This document shows, piece after piece, positions 34,516 to 43,270 of a stretch of 64,000 nt of DNA (its first letter is position 1; each line of letters starts with the position of its first letter). Made by a program: the position numbers and the translations under genes. Origin of the DNA: Puniceicoccales bacterium Verruco_02 (GTDB taxonomy: Bacteria; Verrucomicrobiota; Verrucomicrobiia; Opitutales; Oceanipulchritudinaceae). Location of the stretch: assembly GCA_001604585.1 (NCBI GenBank), contig LVBW01000020.1:1-64000 (forward strand). The letters are read 5' to 3'. The notes under the pieces were generated by a model, which worked only from the letters and a program-made list of their open reading frames with translations, did not search any database and was not told the origin of the DNA.

Positions 34516-35691
34516 TCAACGCTTGGGCGTTTCTGCCGCCCATGCAGCTATGTCGCTTGCGTAGTCCGCCCATGTGCGTATGGGGCGGGCATTCGCCTCT
34601 GCCTCTAGCCTTGCCCGCAGGGCAGGGTCGCTTATCACGCTTCTCAGCCCAAGGGCAATGGCTGGCGCGTCTGTCCCCGCTAGGCGCAGGCAGCCGCCCC
34701 CTTGCGATACCTCGTTCAGCGCCCCGCATGTGGTACAGACGCAGGGCTTCCCATACGCCAGGCTTTCCACGACGGGCAGGCCAAAGCCCTCGTTCAGTGA
34801 GCAATAGGTGCTTATGTCGCAGGCGGCATAGCGTTCCCTAAGAGTGGCTCCGTCCACGGCGCCTAGCCAGCGCAGGCAGCGTCCCGATGACTGAAGATTA
34901 CAGATGCGTTCAACGACCGGCGCACCAAGTTCGCGGTGTGCCATGCCCACCAGTTCAAGCTCGAAGACAAGGCCCTCGCTCCACAGCCTTTCGGCAGCGT
35001 CCAGAAGGGCCAGATGGTTTTTTCGTGGCTCAAGCGTCGATACGCAGAGTATTCGCAAGGAATTGACCCTGCTTGTGACTGGTCCAGCCCGCAAGGGCGG
35101 CCTTTCTACGCCGAGCGGAATAACGCTTACAGGGGGCGGATTGTCGATGCCCATGTCCAACCAATGGGCCAGAAGTTCTCTCCGCGAAGCCTCCGACACT
35201 GCTGCCACGCCGTCCATGCGGGCAAGAGCGGCAATATACTCCGGAAAGCGCTCAACCGTGGCCCGAGACGACAGCTCCGGCATACGTAGGGCAATGGCGT
35301 CGTGGAACACGGCCAGAAACGGCAGTTCCGGCAATGCGCGGCGAAGCTTCGGCAGGGCGCGCAGGCAGCGGCTCATGACAAACTCCGGCATCAATACAGC
35401 CTTGGCCTCTTTGGGCAAGGCAGCGCGCTGCCGGCATAGCATGCGCATTCGTCCGGCCAGCTTTTCGCCGAGGGTCCATGCCTCGCTCTTGCGCCTTGCT
35501 GCACCGGCATCGTCGCGTGGCTCAAGGCGCTCCAGTTCCCTCTTGCGCGCGCTGCGCCAGCAGCCCTGCCAAGGGTCGTGGACTATGGCTAGGGCCCCTT
35601 GCCCAAGCTCTGCAAAGAGGTTGCGACACACCTGCTGAATGCCGGTCGAGGCCGTCGTGTGCGCCGTATGGCTGAGTTCCACAAGCAGCAT
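34516..35691 (-). CDS. GT4-type glycosyltransferase
   Basis: 391 residues from the ATG at 35691, whose A is shared with the TGA of the upstream gene (TGATG), indicating translational coupling; the longer open frame overlaps the neighbour and is not credible. GT-B fold features: TGIQQVCRNLF near the N-terminus, FLAVFHDAIALRMPE in the middle, CVSTLEPRKNHLALLDAA and YCSLNEGFGLPVVESLAYGKP, the GT4 donor-binding E-x7-E motif. It is the last gene of the coupled minus-strand cluster 34516-40693. Sugar donor and acceptor are unknown. Confidence 0.88.
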   Translation of the reverse strand: MLLVELSHTAHTTASTGIQQVCRNLFAELGQGALAIVHDPWQGCWRSARKRELERLEPRDDAGAARRKSEAWTLGEKLAGRMRMLCRQRAALPKEAKAVLMPEFVMSRCLRALPKLRRALPELPFLAVFHDAIALRMPELSSRATVERFPEYIAALARMDGVAAVSEASRRELLAHWLDMGIDNPPPVSVIPLGVERPPLRAGPVTSRVNSLRILCVSTLEPRKNHLALLDAAERLWSEGLVFELELVGMAHRELGAPVVERICNLQSSGRCLRWLGAVDGATLRERYAACDISTYCSLNEGFGLPVVESLAYGKPCVCTTCGALNEVSQGGGCLRLAGTDAPAIALGLRSVISDPALRARLEAEANARPIRTWADYASDIAAWAAETPKR

Positions 35692-37019
35692 CAGGCATCC
35701 TCCCGACTTGTGCCCGAAATGGCGGCTATCTGCCCGGCAAGCCGTTTTGCAAGAGCGGTGGATAGAGCCTCGTCGCCAAGACGCAGCCCCCCAAGGGCCT
35801 GCCCTGTACGCCTTGCCAGCGAAGGGGCGCACATGGAACCCTGATAGCGTTTGACAATCGGGGCAAAGTCCAGAAGCGCGGCAGCAAAGGCTTCCGCGCA
35901 GTGTCGCTCCTCCAGAAGCATCCTGCCACGCAGGCCGTATTCGACCAGCTCGTCGTAGTTGTTCAGCGCGGCGTCCCAGTGTCTGTGCAGCTCCTTTAGC
36001 TCGCGCTCCGGGTCCAAGAGAAGGAGGCTGCCCTCGGGCTGACGCTCATACCAGCCTGTCCGAGTGGCTATGCTGGGCAGGGAATGGTTCCAGAAGCGAA
36101 GCTGAGCGCCCGACGCCTCGCCTACACTCGGCCAGCGCAGGTTAAGGGCCATGTGAACCCTGTCCATCAGTCGTCCCAACGCCTCTTCTGACAGGTAGCC
36201 ATGCAGGCGGACGTTTCTGCCAAGGCATAGTGTGTGAATCTTCCTGCGCAGAGCCTTTTCGTCGCGCACACTGCCAGCCACATGCAGTAGCAGGCGCTCC
36301 GGGCGCGGATAGGCGGCAATGGCGTCGAGTATCTGTGAAAGGCGGCGCGATGGGCTGTTGAGGTGTCCGCATACAAGTAGCTCCAGCGGCGCTCCGCTTG
36401 ATAGAGTGCGCCCTCGGGGCGCTGGCAGTTCTGCGTTCGGCAGCCAGGGTAGGGGAGTGTCCAGCAGCGGAATGCGCAGATTGGGCACAGCTTCGAGCAG
36501 GGCGGAGGCGTTGTGAGATACTACGCCCAGCGCGCCTTCCAGTGGCCACCAAGTAAGGGGATACTTCTGCGCTAGATCTCGCAGGTTGGCCCTGCCTTCC
36601 AGCCACGTTTTCCCCAGTTCGACGGCTTCCGCGCCTTCGCGTTCCAGAAGGGCTAGGTAGCGTTCACGGCCCGCCGGGCGGCGTTCGATGGTATAATACG
36701 CCAGCTCGTGTACGCAGACATCGTGCAAGATCACAAGTCCGGGAACCCGCCGGGCGATCTCCATTATCGGGGCGTGGAAACGCGCGTCGTTGCCGATGCT
36801 GTAAATGTTCAGGTCGGCGTAGGACAGCGCCCGCCAGTCCATGTTGTCCGCGTCGTAACGGCGGACCTTTGCCATGCGTCTTGTCCGGGCGTCCACATCG
36901 TCGCTGTCTGTCCAGAGAGTCAGATCCAGCGCAGCGGATAAAGCCGGGAGCATACGTGCCACGCACTGAGCAATGTCGGTGCGGGCGGGCGGCAGGGGGC
37001 TGAAGAGGTTTACCTTCAT
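35691..37019 (-). CDS. GT4-like glycosyltransferase
   Basis: 442 residues. It opens MKVNLFSPLPPARTDIAQ, the N-terminal GT-B strand and loop of GT4 enzymes, followed by IYSIGNDARFHAPI, VILHDVCVHELAYY, and a C-terminal domain with LELLVCGHLNSPSRRLSQIL and VRLHGYLSEEALGRLM. The donor-site E-x7-E motif is weak (LRWPSVGEASGAQLRFW), as in some family branches. Its stop overlaps the start of the next gene by one base and its start overlaps the previous gene by four bases (ATGA). All three are therefore probably translated as a coupled unit. Confidence 0.82.
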   Translation of the reverse strand: MKVNLFSPLPPARTDIAQCVARMLPALSAALDLTLWTDSDDVDARTRRMAKVRRYDADNMDWRALSYADLNIYSIGNDARFHAPIMEIARRVPGLVILHDVCVHELAYYTIERRPAGRERYLALLEREGAEAVELGKTWLEGRANLRDLAQKYPLTWWPLEGALGVVSHNASALLEAVPNLRIPLLDTPLPWLPNAELPAPRGRTLSSGAPLELLVCGHLNSPSRRLSQILDAIAAYPRPERLLLHVAGSVRDEKALRRKIHTLCLGRNVRLHGYLSEEALGRLMDRVHMALNLRWPSVGEASGAQLRFWNHSLPSIATRTGWYERQPEGSLLLLDPERELKELHRHWDAALNNYDELVEYGLRGRMLLEERHCAEAFAAALLDFAPIVKRYQGSMCAPSLARRTGQALGGLRLGDEALSTALAKRLAGQIAAISGTSREDA

Positions 37020-38062
37020 GCGAGGAGCTTTGCTATGACGTTCGGCCAGTTGATGCCAAGTTCGTCGATGCGGGCGCGGCCTCTCTGTCCTGCCTCCTGC
37101 CCAAAGGCGCGGTCTTCCCAGAGAGTGTCCATTGCTTCGGCAATCGCCTCGGCATTCGGCGCACGCACAAGCCCCGTACCGCCATCGCTTATGAACTCCA
37201 GCGGTCCGCCAGAGTCAGTGCAAGTGATGACTGGCTTGGCCGACAGCATGGCCTCGAGGGTAATGTAGCCGTAGTCCTCGTCAAGAGGAGGGAAAATGAC
37301 TCCGCGGCACCCGGCGTAGCGGGCAAGCATGTCCTCGTCGCTAATGAGGCCCAGCCATTCCACGCGGCTGGACACACGAAAGCGCTCTGCCATTGTGCGC
37401 AGTTTCTCCATGTATGCGGGGTTGTCAGGCTTGCCTGCAAAGACCATGCGCACGGGTCTCTTTGTGCGGGCAAGGGCTTCGAGGACAAGCTCCTGACGCT
37501 TGAGTTCGCAAAGGCGGCTTGGGTAAAAGAAGTAGTCGCCGAACTCACCAGTGCGGAAACGCTCGGCACCTCTTGGGGGGTGATATAGAGGCGTGGAATC
37601 TAGTCCGCAGAATTCCTTCAGGCGGCCTGCCACGTTGCGGGAATTGGCGAATATGGCCCGCGCCTCTGGCAACAGCTCTGTTTCGCTGCGCATTATGGCC
37701 TCGCGAACGCTTTGTCCTTCCGGGTAGTAGCCTAGATCGCAGTCGGGCTTTGCCCATAGGTCGAATGCAGTGCGGTGCTGGTGCAGTATCCAGAGCACCT
37801 TGTTTGGGTGTGGTATGTGATAGGCCGGGAAGCGAAGCCCGATCACGCGGTCAACGGGCAGGCCGTTGCTCTCGCCTATGTCCAGCATCCGGCAGGCAAG
37901 CAGGTTGTCCAGTATCCTCTCAGGCGGGTACCATTTGAAGGGGATTGCGACAAGCTCCGCTTCGTGCCCGGCCCGGCGCAGAGCGTCGATTAGGGACTGG
38001 GCGTGAATCTCCGCGCCTCCTTTTGTGAAGAGAACCTGTGTAGTTAGCACTGCTACTCGCAT
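37016..38062 (-). CDS. GT4-type glycosyltransferase
   Basis: 348 residues. N-terminus MRVAVLTTQVLFTKGGAEIHAQSL is the classical GT4 GGAE loop. It also has ILHQHRTAFDLW, IFANSRNVAGRLKEF, FYPSRLCELKRQELVLEAL and the C-terminal GVIFPPLDEDYGYITLEAMLSAKP, containing the donor-binding Glu residues. It probably transfers a hexose from a nucleotide sugar to a membrane-linked glycan. It overlaps the downstream glycosyltransferase by four bases and follows the unknown 222-residue gene by 16 bases. Confidence 0.88.
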   Translation of the reverse strand: MRVAVLTTQVLFTKGGAEIHAQSLIDALRRAGHEAELVAIPFKWYPPERILDNLLACRMLDIGESNGLPVDRVIGLRFPAYHIPHPNKVLWILHQHRTAFDLWAKPDCDLGYYPEGQSVREAIMRSETELLPEARAIFANSRNVAGRLKEFCGLDSTPLYHPPRGAERFRTGEFGDYFFYPSRLCELKRQELVLEALARTKRPVRMVFAGKPDNPAYMEKLRTMAERFRVSSRVEWLGLISDEDMLARYAGCRGVIFPPLDEDYGYITLEAMLSAKPVITCTDSGGPLEFISDGGTGLVRAPNAEAIAEAMDTLWEDRAFGQEAGQRGRARIDELGINWPNVIAKLLA

Positions 38063-38078
38063 CGTAATAAAGAGGTGG

Positions 38079-38747
38079 TCAGTTCCTGTCCGCCAGAATG
38101 TCGCGGATTAGCTGGAGAGATATAATCTGGCAGCGGTTGATTTCGTACTGGTTGCGCATGATGCGGCGAAGCAGGGCCGGTCGATGCTCGACAATGTCCA
38201 GTTGGTGGCGCACTTCCTTGATGTGCCAGCGCAGGTGTTCGCACTTTTCGATGAAAGCTGCATCATCAAGGCCCTTGAACTTGTTATTCATGACAAGCCC
38301 GGCAAGGATGGAGATCGCATCGTTGAGCGATGCGTTGAACGCGTCCTGCGGGCGGCGAATTCTTCGCGCAAGTGGCGAGCCTCTTGCGGAGTGGTTGAGA
38401 TGCCTTGCTTTGGCGAAGCCCTCGTACAGCTTCGCCTTCAGTTCGGCATCTGCAAATAGCCCAAGCCTGCCAATCGCATCAGCCATTTCTGCGCTGCCTT
38501 CGCAGAGCATCCGGTTGATTCGTCCCTGCTTTCTCATGGAGCGTCGCAGAGGCTTGAGCAGCTTGACGTTGGCAGAGTTGAGCCGCTCGGCTACGTCGAT
38601 AGCCTCGAAACTGAATAGGGCCGATGGGTTGCCAGCCGCGCTTCGCGTCGTATTGGAAGCAGTTTCGAGAAGGATAGCGAATAGTTCCGCACTGCTTTCC
38701 GCCCTTCCAGCCCGAATCGTCCATACCTTTGACGTTTCGCTGTTCAC
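38079..38747 (-). CDS. Hypothetical helical protein inside the glycosyltransferase cluster
   Basis: 222 residues, no signal peptide or membrane helix, strongly basic and mostly alpha-helical by composition. I recognise no family. Segments such as RSMRKQGRINRMLCEGSAEMADAIGRLG and HLRWHIKEVRHQLDIVEHRPALLRRIM look like amphipathic helices. The start overlaps the stop of the GT2 coiled-coil gene by four bases (ATGA) and it sits 16 bases before a GT4 gene. It is therefore translated with the glycan enzymes and may act with the coiled-coil tail of its upstream neighbour. Function is unknown. Confidence 0.68.
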   Translation of the reverse strand: MNSETSKVWTIRAGRAESSAELFAILLETASNTTRSAAGNPSALFSFEAIDVAERLNSANVKLLKPLRRSMRKQGRINRMLCEGSAEMADAIGRLGLFADAELKAKLYEGFAKARHLNHSARGSPLARRIRRPQDAFNASLNDAISILAGLVMNNKFKGLDDAAFIEKCEHLRWHIKEVRHQLDIVEHRPALLRRIMRNQYEINRCQIISLQLIRDILADRN

Positions 38748-40693
38748 TTTGACCTCCCGCGTTTCCAGCGGATGCGCAAGGGGCCGATTTTCAGGCCGCG
38801 CTCACGTTCTTCCATGTCTGCGCGTAGGACGTTTAGGGCATCTGAGAGAGTCTGCATTGCGGCAAGCTGGGAATCCATGCGTTCGATGAAACGATCTCGG
38901 GATTCTCTTTCCTCTGCTGCGTTTGCATCGAGGCGGCGCGAGAGTTCGGCGTTTTGTTGGGCAAGTTCCTCGAACGCTATCATATGTCGCGCGTCTCTGC
39001 TGGCCTCTTCGCTGGCCATCTTGTCAATGCGTTCGTAGATCGCAGCGGCCTTGGCCAATGAGCTGTTATTCGCTTCAGAAAGCTGGCTGGCGAGTCCAAG
39101 GACTAGGGACTTAAGTTCCGTTTCGCGTCGTTCGGCCTCGTCCTGTCTGTCTGTGACGCTGCAAAGGTGTGCCTTCAAGTCGGCGTCGCGCTCTGCGGAA
39201 GAAGCGCCTGATTCCCTGAGTTCTCCTACAAGTCCGGACAGGCTGTCGAGGTGTGCCTTTATGTCGGTAATACGGGGCAGGGCATCGCCCCTGAGAGCAT
39301 CAGCAGTTTCGCCTTGAGCGGAGGACAGGCTGCAAAGGTGTGCCTTCAAGTCGGCGTCGCGCTCTACGGAGGATGCGCCGGAAGCGGTGAGGGCTACGAT
39401 AAGACCGCTAAGGCTGTCGAGGTGTGTCTTAAGGTCGGAAAGGCGGGGCAGGGCATCGCCCCGGAGAGCATCAGCAGTTTCGCCTTGAGCGGAGGACAGG
39501 CTGCAAAGGTGCGCCTTGAGGTCGGCGTCGCGAGTCAAAGATGCGGCGGAATCCGAACTTAATGCGTCAAGTATTGTGCTTACGCTGCAAAGGTGGGCTT
39601 TCAAGTCGGCGTCGCGCTCTGCGGAGGATGCGCCGGAAGCGGTGAGGGCTTCGATAAGCCTAGTAAGACTGTCGAGGTGTGCCTTCAGGTCGGAAAGGCG
39701 TTCGCTCTGGGCCGGTAACAGATCCATGCCTGGAGCCATCCTGTCGGTCTGCGCACGAAGCCAGCCAAGCTCGTCCAAGAGCGACTGCATACGCCTGTCC
39801 GTGCGGACAAGGTAGCGGCCAGCGTTCAGAGCAAGCCCTATGCCTTCGGTACTCTTGCCTGCCTGGAGACGCAGGTAATGATTCATCAGCCCGTTGAAGA
39901 GGCGCTCGTGCTCGCCCGCTCCAGCTGTCACACTGTTGGCATGTGTCCCGCTCTTGCGCCAGTGGTAGAAGGCCAGAGGGCGGCATATGACACCTATTTC
40001 CCAGCGCAGCAGGAAGCGAATGTTGAAATCCATGTCGCCCACGAGGCTGAAGCGCGGGTCGTAGGGGCCTATCTGGGCAATTACGCTACGGCGATAAAGA
40101 AAGGCTATCGGAGGAAAGGGGTTTTCGTAGGCGACGCTGAACAGGTTCACCTTGCGCAAGGGTAGGTAAGCCTCGCGAGATATTTCCACAGGCTGGCCAT
40201 CGTGTCCCAGTTCTTCATTGATCTTGACCGTGTTGACCACCACGCCCTGACAGGATGAGTCTGGCCCGCGTTCTTCGAGGTAGGCCACGGTGGAGGAAAG
40301 AAATTGCGGTGCCCAGGCGTCGTCGTCGTCGTGTATGCCCACATAGATGCCCCGTGCCAGCGACAGACCAGCGTTGCTAGCCTCCTGCATCCCCGTGGAC
40401 ACAGCATTGTGTATCACGACAAGCCGCCCTGCGTAACGCGTCTTGTATGATGCGAGCACTTTGTCCAGCTCGGCAGAGTCGCCTCCGTCGTTTACAATTA
40501 TGTGCTCCCAGTCTGTAAAGTCCTGCGCAAGGACGGACTCAAGCGCCCGGCGAAGAAGGACGATACGGTTGCAGGTCCGCGTGATTACGCTGACCTTGGG
40601 CGGCCTTGCAGCCGAAGATACTGTTTGGGCAGAGCCTTCCGGTTCCGCATTCGGGGCGGGATTCACTAATACGGAATCGCCACGCCACAGCAT
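38744..40693 (-). CDS. GT2 glycosyltransferase with a long repetitive coiled-coil tail
   Basis: 649 residues. Residues about 33-260 are a GT2-type GT-A domain: VSVITRTCNRIVLLRRALESV, IIVNDGGDSAEL, a D-x-D-like IHDDDDAW, and SLVGDMDFNIRFLL with the catalytic-base region. From about 330 to 520 the chain repeats DLKAHL(D/C)SL units with the linker ASSAERDADLKAHL, based on 28- and 57-residue periods (four and eight heptads). A non-repetitive coiled coil and a basic C-terminus (RIRWKRGRSK) follow. A chain-length ruler or scaffold role for the tail, as in Wzz- or WbdD-type systems, is inference. It is the first gene of the coupled minus-strand cluster and divergent from the GT4-GT2 fusion. Confidence 0.83.
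   Translation of the reverse strand: MLWRGDSVLVNPAPNAEPEGSAQTVSSAARPPKVSVITRTCNRIVLLRRALESVLAQDFTDWEHIIVNDGGDSAELDKVLASYKTRYAGRLVVIHNAVSTGMQEASNAGLSLARGIYVGIHDDDDAWAPQFLSSTVAYLEERGPDSSCQGVVVNTVKINEELGHDGQPVEISREAYLPLRKVNLFSVAYENPFPPIAFLYRRSVIAQIGPYDPRFSLVGDMDFNIRFLLRWEIGVICRPLAFYHWRKSGTHANSVTAGAGEHERLFNGLMNHYLRLQAGKSTEGIGLALNAGRYLVRTDRRMQSLLDELGWLRAQTDRMAPGMDLLPAQSERLSDLKAHLDSLTRLIEALTASGASSAERDADLKAHLCSVSTILDALSSDSAASLTRDADLKAHLCSLSSAQGETADALRGDALPRLSDLKTHLDSLSGLIVALTASGASSVERDADLKAHLCSLSSAQGETADALRGDALPRITDIKAHLDSLSGLVGELRESGASSAERDADLKAHLCSVTDRQDEAERRETELKSLVLGLASQLSEANNSSLAKAAAIYERIDKMASEEASRDARHMIAFEELAQQNAELSRRLDANAAEERESRDRFIERMDSQLAAMQTLSDALNVLRADMEERERGLKIGPLRIRWKRGRSK
39150..39705 (-). 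repeat. In-frame tandem repeat (171 and 84 bp units) encoding the coiled-coil tail
   Basis: The sequence GCTGCAAAGGTG and its following bases recur at 39158, 39329, 39500 and 39584. Spacings are 171, 171 and 84 bases, that is 57, 57 and 28 codons. A related sub-repeat (GTCGAGGTGTG...) alternates with it. The units are nearly identical at the DNA level, implying recent duplication or gene conversion. Unit number may vary between strains. Confidence 0.85.
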
Positions 40694-40767
40694 TTCGTTT
40701 CAGAGAAGGCCGCAAAACGCCCAGCTTCTGAAACGTGTAACGGCGCTGCGGCGATATACCGGGCTGA

Positions 40768-43062
40768 ATGCGTATCTGTCTGGTCACAACCGAGTATCCG
40801 CCCGGCCCGATGGGAGGGGTGGGCACCTATGCCACCATCATGCCGGGCCTCCTTGTCAGGGCAGGGCACGAGGTCGTGCTGCTTGCAAAGATGTGCGCCG
40901 GGGCGGCAGAGTATGAGCAGCGCGATGGCGTGGATGTCCACCGTCTGCCCACCGATCACCTCTGGACGGGCGCTGAGGACGACGAGGAATTGCACGCTGC
41001 TGAAATGCGCTCGCTGCGTAGTTACGTAGGCATATTCGCAAGACATGTTCAGCGCAAACTCGCAGAGCTGCATGCCGAGAACCCCTTCGATGTGGTGTTG
41101 GCGCAGGACGTGGAGGCCCCCACATGGACGGCTCAGGATAGGCGTATGCTGTTTGGAGAGTTGGACGAGCTTCCCTTTGTCCTATTTGTCCACAGTCCGC
41201 ACAAACCCATACAGCTTTTCAACGAGGACAGCCTTTACGAGAGGCACGAGTATCACCGCCACCTGTACGAGAGCGACTGCATGTCCCTTGCCGATGGTCT
41301 CATAGTGGCTAGTCGCTCCATGCGAGCGGAGCTGATGCGCGACATAGGTCCGGAGAAAAACAGGGTGGCCCTCATCCCGCTGCCGCATGGTGATATTCCT
41401 GCCCCGGCGGACTTTGCCAAGCGTCTTGGAGTGGATGGCGAGGAACAGCGCATAGTGTTTTCGGGCCGAATCGAGCTACGCAAGGGCGTGGAGTATCTTT
41501 TCGAGGCCCTGCTCCCGCTGATGGAAAAGGATAAGCGCATAACCTTGCACCTACTCGGGCGCGATACTCCCCATCCTTGTCTTTCCGGCAGCGTGGCGGA
41601 GAGGCTGCACAGGCGTTACCTTTCGCATGATCCAGAGCTGGCCAAGCGCGTCGAATTTCGCGGCTGGATGCCTAGAGAGCAGCTATGGGCGGAGTATTCA
41701 AGGGCCACCCTGGGCGTTGTTCCCAGCCCTTGGGAGCCGTTCTCCTTTGCCTGTCAGGAGATGATGGCCTGCGGCACGCCGGTTGTCGCGACGCGGACCG
41801 GGGGCATGGCCGACATGATTGTTCCGGGGAGCAACGGACTGCTATGCGAGCCAGCGGACGCCGACTCACTGCGCGATGCATTGTCAGCAGCACTTGGGGC
41901 AGCGGTCTCCACCCGCGCCAAATGGGGAGCCGAGGCCGCGCGTTCCATACGGGCATATTGTGACAATGGGCGTATAGTTCGCGAGACGATTGCCTTTCTC
42001 GAAGATGTGGTGCGGCGCAATCGTCTCCGTATTGCCAGGGCAAGGCCCGTACCCGTTCCCGGCAATCTGCCTTTCCCGGAAGTGCCGGCTTCGCGCAGGC
42101 ATCCGGCTCTTTCCAGAGGTCCGGTACGTCGCGTGGGCGTAGTATCTCCTTGTTATAACCTTGGTTCCTACCTTGCCGAGTGCCTCGACAGCATAGCGGC
42201 TCAGGACTGCAAGGGGGCGGAGATAATGTGCTTTGTCGTGGACGATGGCTCGACGGATGCAGTTACGCACGAGGCTCTGGACGCTGCGGAAAAGAGGCCG
42301 GGAGTAAAGGTCTTCCGCCAGCGCAACGCGGGGCTTCCAGCGGCACGTAACAGGGGCGCTGTCGAGGCTCTTGATGCGGGCTGCGACGCACTTCTATTCA
42401 TTGACTGCGACGACTGGCTGGACCCCACTTTCATTCGCAAGGCTGTGGCGGTGTTGGACAGGCACCCGGAAAGCGGAGCGGTGACTGCCTGGACGCATAC
42501 GGTGGGGCAGATGCATACATACTGGGCACCCCCGCATCCGCGCTTTCCCATGTTGCTGGCCGAGTGCATGTCAACGCCCCCGGCGCTTGTGAGGGCAAAG
42601 GCATTCAAGATGGCTGGCGGTGTTCACGAGGATCAGCGCTACGCTTTCGAGGACTGGGACTTCTGGATAAGTATCTGCGCTGGAGCCGCGCCAATGCTGA
42701 CTATTCCAGAGCCACTTATCTATTACCGGATGCGCGATGGGTCCATGTCCCGCATGTACAGGGCCAGTACGCGCGAACACGGGCGAAGGGCCATGATAGA
42801 GCGGCACGAGGCGCTGTACAGGCGCTACGCAAGGGAGGTAATCCTGCTCGGCGATGCACAGTATTACGATATTCAGGGCCGCTTTTACAATGAATTGACC
42901 CCCATAAGGAATGAGAGGGATCAGTTGCTGATCGACGTGGCCTGGAATCAGAAGGAGTGGAGGTATTACAAGGGCCTACTGGAAGAAGAAACAAGGCGGC
43001 ACGAGGAGACAAGGGCTGAACTTGAGCGAATGAAAAATTCAAGTGGCGGATCAACATGTTAG
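40768..43062 (+). CDS. Bifunctional GT4-GT2 glycosyltransferase fusion
   Basis: 764 residues. The N-terminal half (1-420) is GT4: MRICLVTTEYPPGPMGGVGTY, LPFVLFVHSPHKP, IVFSGRIELRKGVEYLFEAL, and SPWEPFSFACQEMMACGTPVVATRTGG with the donor-binding Glu pair. The second half begins at about 455 with VGVVSPCYNLGSYLAECLDSI and is GT2: VVDDGSTDA, ARNRGAVEAL, LFIDCDDWLDP (D-x-D-type) and YAFEDWDFW with the catalytic base. A short coiled coil ends the chain. Two activities in one polypeptide suggest successive transfers. It is divergent from the minus-strand cluster with 74 bases between starts, so both arms may share a control region. Confidence 0.88.
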   Translation: MRICLVTTEYPPGPMGGVGTYATIMPGLLVRAGHEVVLLAKMCAGAAEYEQRDGVDVHRLPTDHLWTGAEDDEELHAAEMRSLRSYVGIFARHVQRKLAELHAENPFDVVLAQDVEAPTWTAQDRRMLFGELDELPFVLFVHSPHKPIQLFNEDSLYERHEYHRHLYESDCMSLADGLIVASRSMRAELMRDIGPEKNRVALIPLPHGDIPAPADFAKRLGVDGEEQRIVFSGRIELRKGVEYLFEALLPLMEKDKRITLHLLGRDTPHPCLSGSVAERLHRRYLSHDPELAKRVEFRGWMPREQLWAEYSRATLGVVPSPWEPFSFACQEMMACGTPVVATRTGGMADMIVPGSNGLLCEPADADSLRDALSAALGAAVSTRAKWGAEAARSIRAYCDNGRIVRETIAFLEDVVRRNRLRIARARPVPVPGNLPFPEVPASRRHPALSRGPVRRVGVVSPCYNLGSYLAECLDSIAAQDCKGAEIMCFVVDDGSTDAVTHEALDAAEKRPGVKVFRQRNAGLPAARNRGAVEALDAGCDALLFIDCDDWLDPTFIRKAVAVLDRHPESGAVTAWTHTVGQMHTYWAPPHPRFPMLLAECMSTPPALVRAKAFKMAGGVHEDQRYAFEDWDFWISICAGAAPMLTIPEPLIYYRMRDGSMSRMYRASTREHGRRAMIERHEALYRRYAREVILLGDAQYYDIQGRFYNELTPIRNERDQLLIDVAWNQKEWRYYKGLLEEETRRHEETRAELERMKNSSGGSTC

Positions 43063-43270
43063 TGCGTTTCGAAAAGTTCGCCTAAATCGCGCACTGGGAA
43101 ATCACAATCTCTGGACTTTGTCCGGCCGGGAAGGCGGCTCCCTATCCATGTACACGGGTTCGGGCATCGCGCGAGGAACCATCATCGCCCGTTCTCGTGC
43201 ATGAAACGAAGGCGCGCCTGATACGACAAGTCATTGTTTAAAGTCACATTTTGGATGACTTATGTATGCT

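Noticed and set aside
39150-39705. Possible CRISPR-like direct repeats
   Set aside because: Spacing is 171/84 bases, units are in frame, and they encode a regular coiled coil inside a glycosyltransferase; no cas genes are present.
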